64,000 nucleotides of DNA, from positions 37,705,458 through 37,769,457 of the forward strand of contig CM055898.1 of assembly GCA_029582155.1 (NCBI GenBank), read 5' to 3'. The notes under the pieces are model-generated. The model was not told where the DNA came from, did no database searches, and was given only the letters and a program-made list of their open reading frames with translations. Position numbers and translations under genes: made by a program. This stretch comes from Panopea generosa. Lineage: Eukaryota > Mollusca > Bivalvia > Adapedonta > Hiatellidae. This document shows, piece by piece, positions 62,815-64,000 of the stretch (positions within the stretch are counted from its first letter, which is position 1; each line of letters begins with the position of its first letter).

Positions 62815-64000
62815 TGAAGGTTAGAAATAAATATAAAATCACAGGGATATAGATAAATACAAAGCAAAACGAAATAAGGTTTCACACATGATACACGATG
62901 CAAAGAAACAATCGTATAGTACAAAAATAGATCAGGGAAAAGATGATCCACGGTCAATATGGAAGCTGTTTAAAGAATTCGGCACGGTTAAAAGCTCTAA
63001 TAATTATCAAATTCTTGTGATAAAAACAGATGAAAATTGTATATCTAATGATTTAGATATGGCTTACGTATTTAATGAATATTTTGTCAACATAGCTTCG
63101 AAATTAAAGGGTCCGATAGAGCTTCACATTTTAATTTAATTAACACTATTGTCAGCTCTAATATGCCTCAAAACATATTTTTTTACGTCCCAGATATACA
63201 ATTAACTTTTGTTTCAAAATATTTATCTAATTTAGATATATCCAAAGCCACGGGAATAGATGACATTATTCAAGGTTTCTAAAACTAGCATCCCCTGTTA
63301 TATCTGAAAGTATTATGTTTATTGTGAACAAAAGTCTGCGAGATGGAATATTTCATCATATATGGAAACAGGCAACGATAAAAACATTCTATAAAAGCGG
63401 CCGAAAGGATGACGTAAATAATTATCGTCCTATATGTATTTTGCCAACATTATCAAAACTTATAGAAATTTTTATTCATATTAATTAAATGAAATTTATA
63501 AATAAATAGAACTTATTGCATAAAACACAAAGTGGTTTTAGAGAAGGTCGTTCAATTGAATCTGCATTAATTGGTATGGTTGATAAACGGCTAACGGCAA
63601 TTAATGATTGCAAGTTAGTTGGGCTGTCATGGTCGATTTTCGGAAGGTCTTTGATCTCGTAAGTCATACTATTTTACTAGCAAAACTTAAGTGCTATTAA
63701 TGTAGTGATCGTTGTTTTATGTGGATAAACTATTTTTACAAACAGAGTTCAAGTTGAGTCTATAAATTCAGCAACTTCAAAAAACAATTGTATAACATCA
63801 GGGGTTCCACAGGGTTCTATTTTAGGTCCATTGTTATTTTTACGTTTCATAAATAATTTACCATTGTTTATGAATAACATTTCAACAACTGACTTATATG
63901 CAGATGACACAACGTTATATGACATACAAACGAATACAGATATTTTAAAAGGTAACTTGCAAACTTAAATTAATCGTCTTAATATGTGGTGCATTCAAAA
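62815..64000 (+). pseudogene. LINE ORF2 remnant: linker and reverse transcriptase
   Basis: 62888-63139 is the open linker between endonuclease and polymerase (DPRSIWKLFKEFGT, VFNEYFVNIASKL). The polymerase follows with DISKATGIDDI, ASPVISESI, DVNNYRPICILPTLSKLIE, HKTQSGFREGRS, SGVPQGSILGPLLF (63799-63840) and YADDTTLYD (63897-63923). Interruptions include stops after FIHIN and MKFINK and frameshifts near 63280 and 63690. The match continues to the last base. Confidence 0.88.

Larger units (their letters stand above)
61491..64000 (+). mobile_element. CR1-like LINE, decayed, cut by the window end
   Basis: ORF1 with an SGNH-type esterase and zinc knuckle is followed by an ORF2 remnant with a reverse transcriptase. 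An esterase in ORF1 is a known feature of CR1/L2-type elements; the clade assignment is an inference. Only about 170 bases separate the zinc knuckle from the ORF2 linker, so the endonuclease is deleted. Stops and frameshifts show it is inactive. The 3' part lies beyond the window. Confidence 0.87.

Overview
This window looks like AT-rich animal nuclear DNA, most likely from a mollusc and possibly a bivalve. It has no prokaryotic gene density, GT-AG introns, tRNA-derived SINEs, decayed CR1-like and L1-like non-LTR retrotransposons and a Tc1 element. The organism call is an inference from these repeats and the gene structure. Only one intact protein-coding gene can be supported.

Layout. 1-18.9 kb: gene-poor DNA with SINE copies (3.7-5.0 kb), a satellite-like array of six ~184-bp units (5.67-6.77 kb) and one arm of a large inverted duplication (about 9.67-13.91 kb). 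18.947-35.927 kb, plus strand: a complete ten-exon SLC22-family (major facilitator superfamily) organic-ion transporter of 562 codons. Every junction is GT-AG and every phase is compatible. Its introns hold a degenerate minisatellite resembling the exon 1 splice donor and a LINE 3' end (intron 1), a SINE (intron 2), a long hairpin (intron 7), a local duplication (intron 8) and a 1.6-kb Tc1-like transposon with terminal inverted repeats and TA flanks, antisense to the host gene (intron 9).

36-56 kb: no convincing gene. The region is a mosaic of diverged duplicated non-coding blocks, called A to E here. A (37.5-38.2 kb) recurs directly at 44.8-45.3 kb. B (42.0-43.2 kb) recurs directly at 47.2-48.3 kb. 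C (45.56-46.96 kb) recurs inverted at 60.19-61.48 kb. D (48.8-49.07 kb) recurs inverted at 55.06-55.35 kb. E (49.14-54.46 kb) recurs inverted at 9.67-13.91 kb, on the other side of the transporter gene. The order A'-C-B'-D-E suggests one long (about 10 kb) non-coding repeat family of unknown nature. It is the least explained feature of the window.

56.2-60.2 kb: a decayed L1/Tx1-like retrotransposon (ORF1, endonuclease, reverse transcriptase, C-terminal region) with internal deletions and a 142-bp fold-back element. 61.49-64.0 kb: a decayed CR1-like retrotransposon (ORF1 with an SGNH esterase and a zinc knuckle, then ORF2 lacking its endonuclease), cut by the window end.

All repeat identities and boundaries come from reading by eye; no alignment or database search was run.
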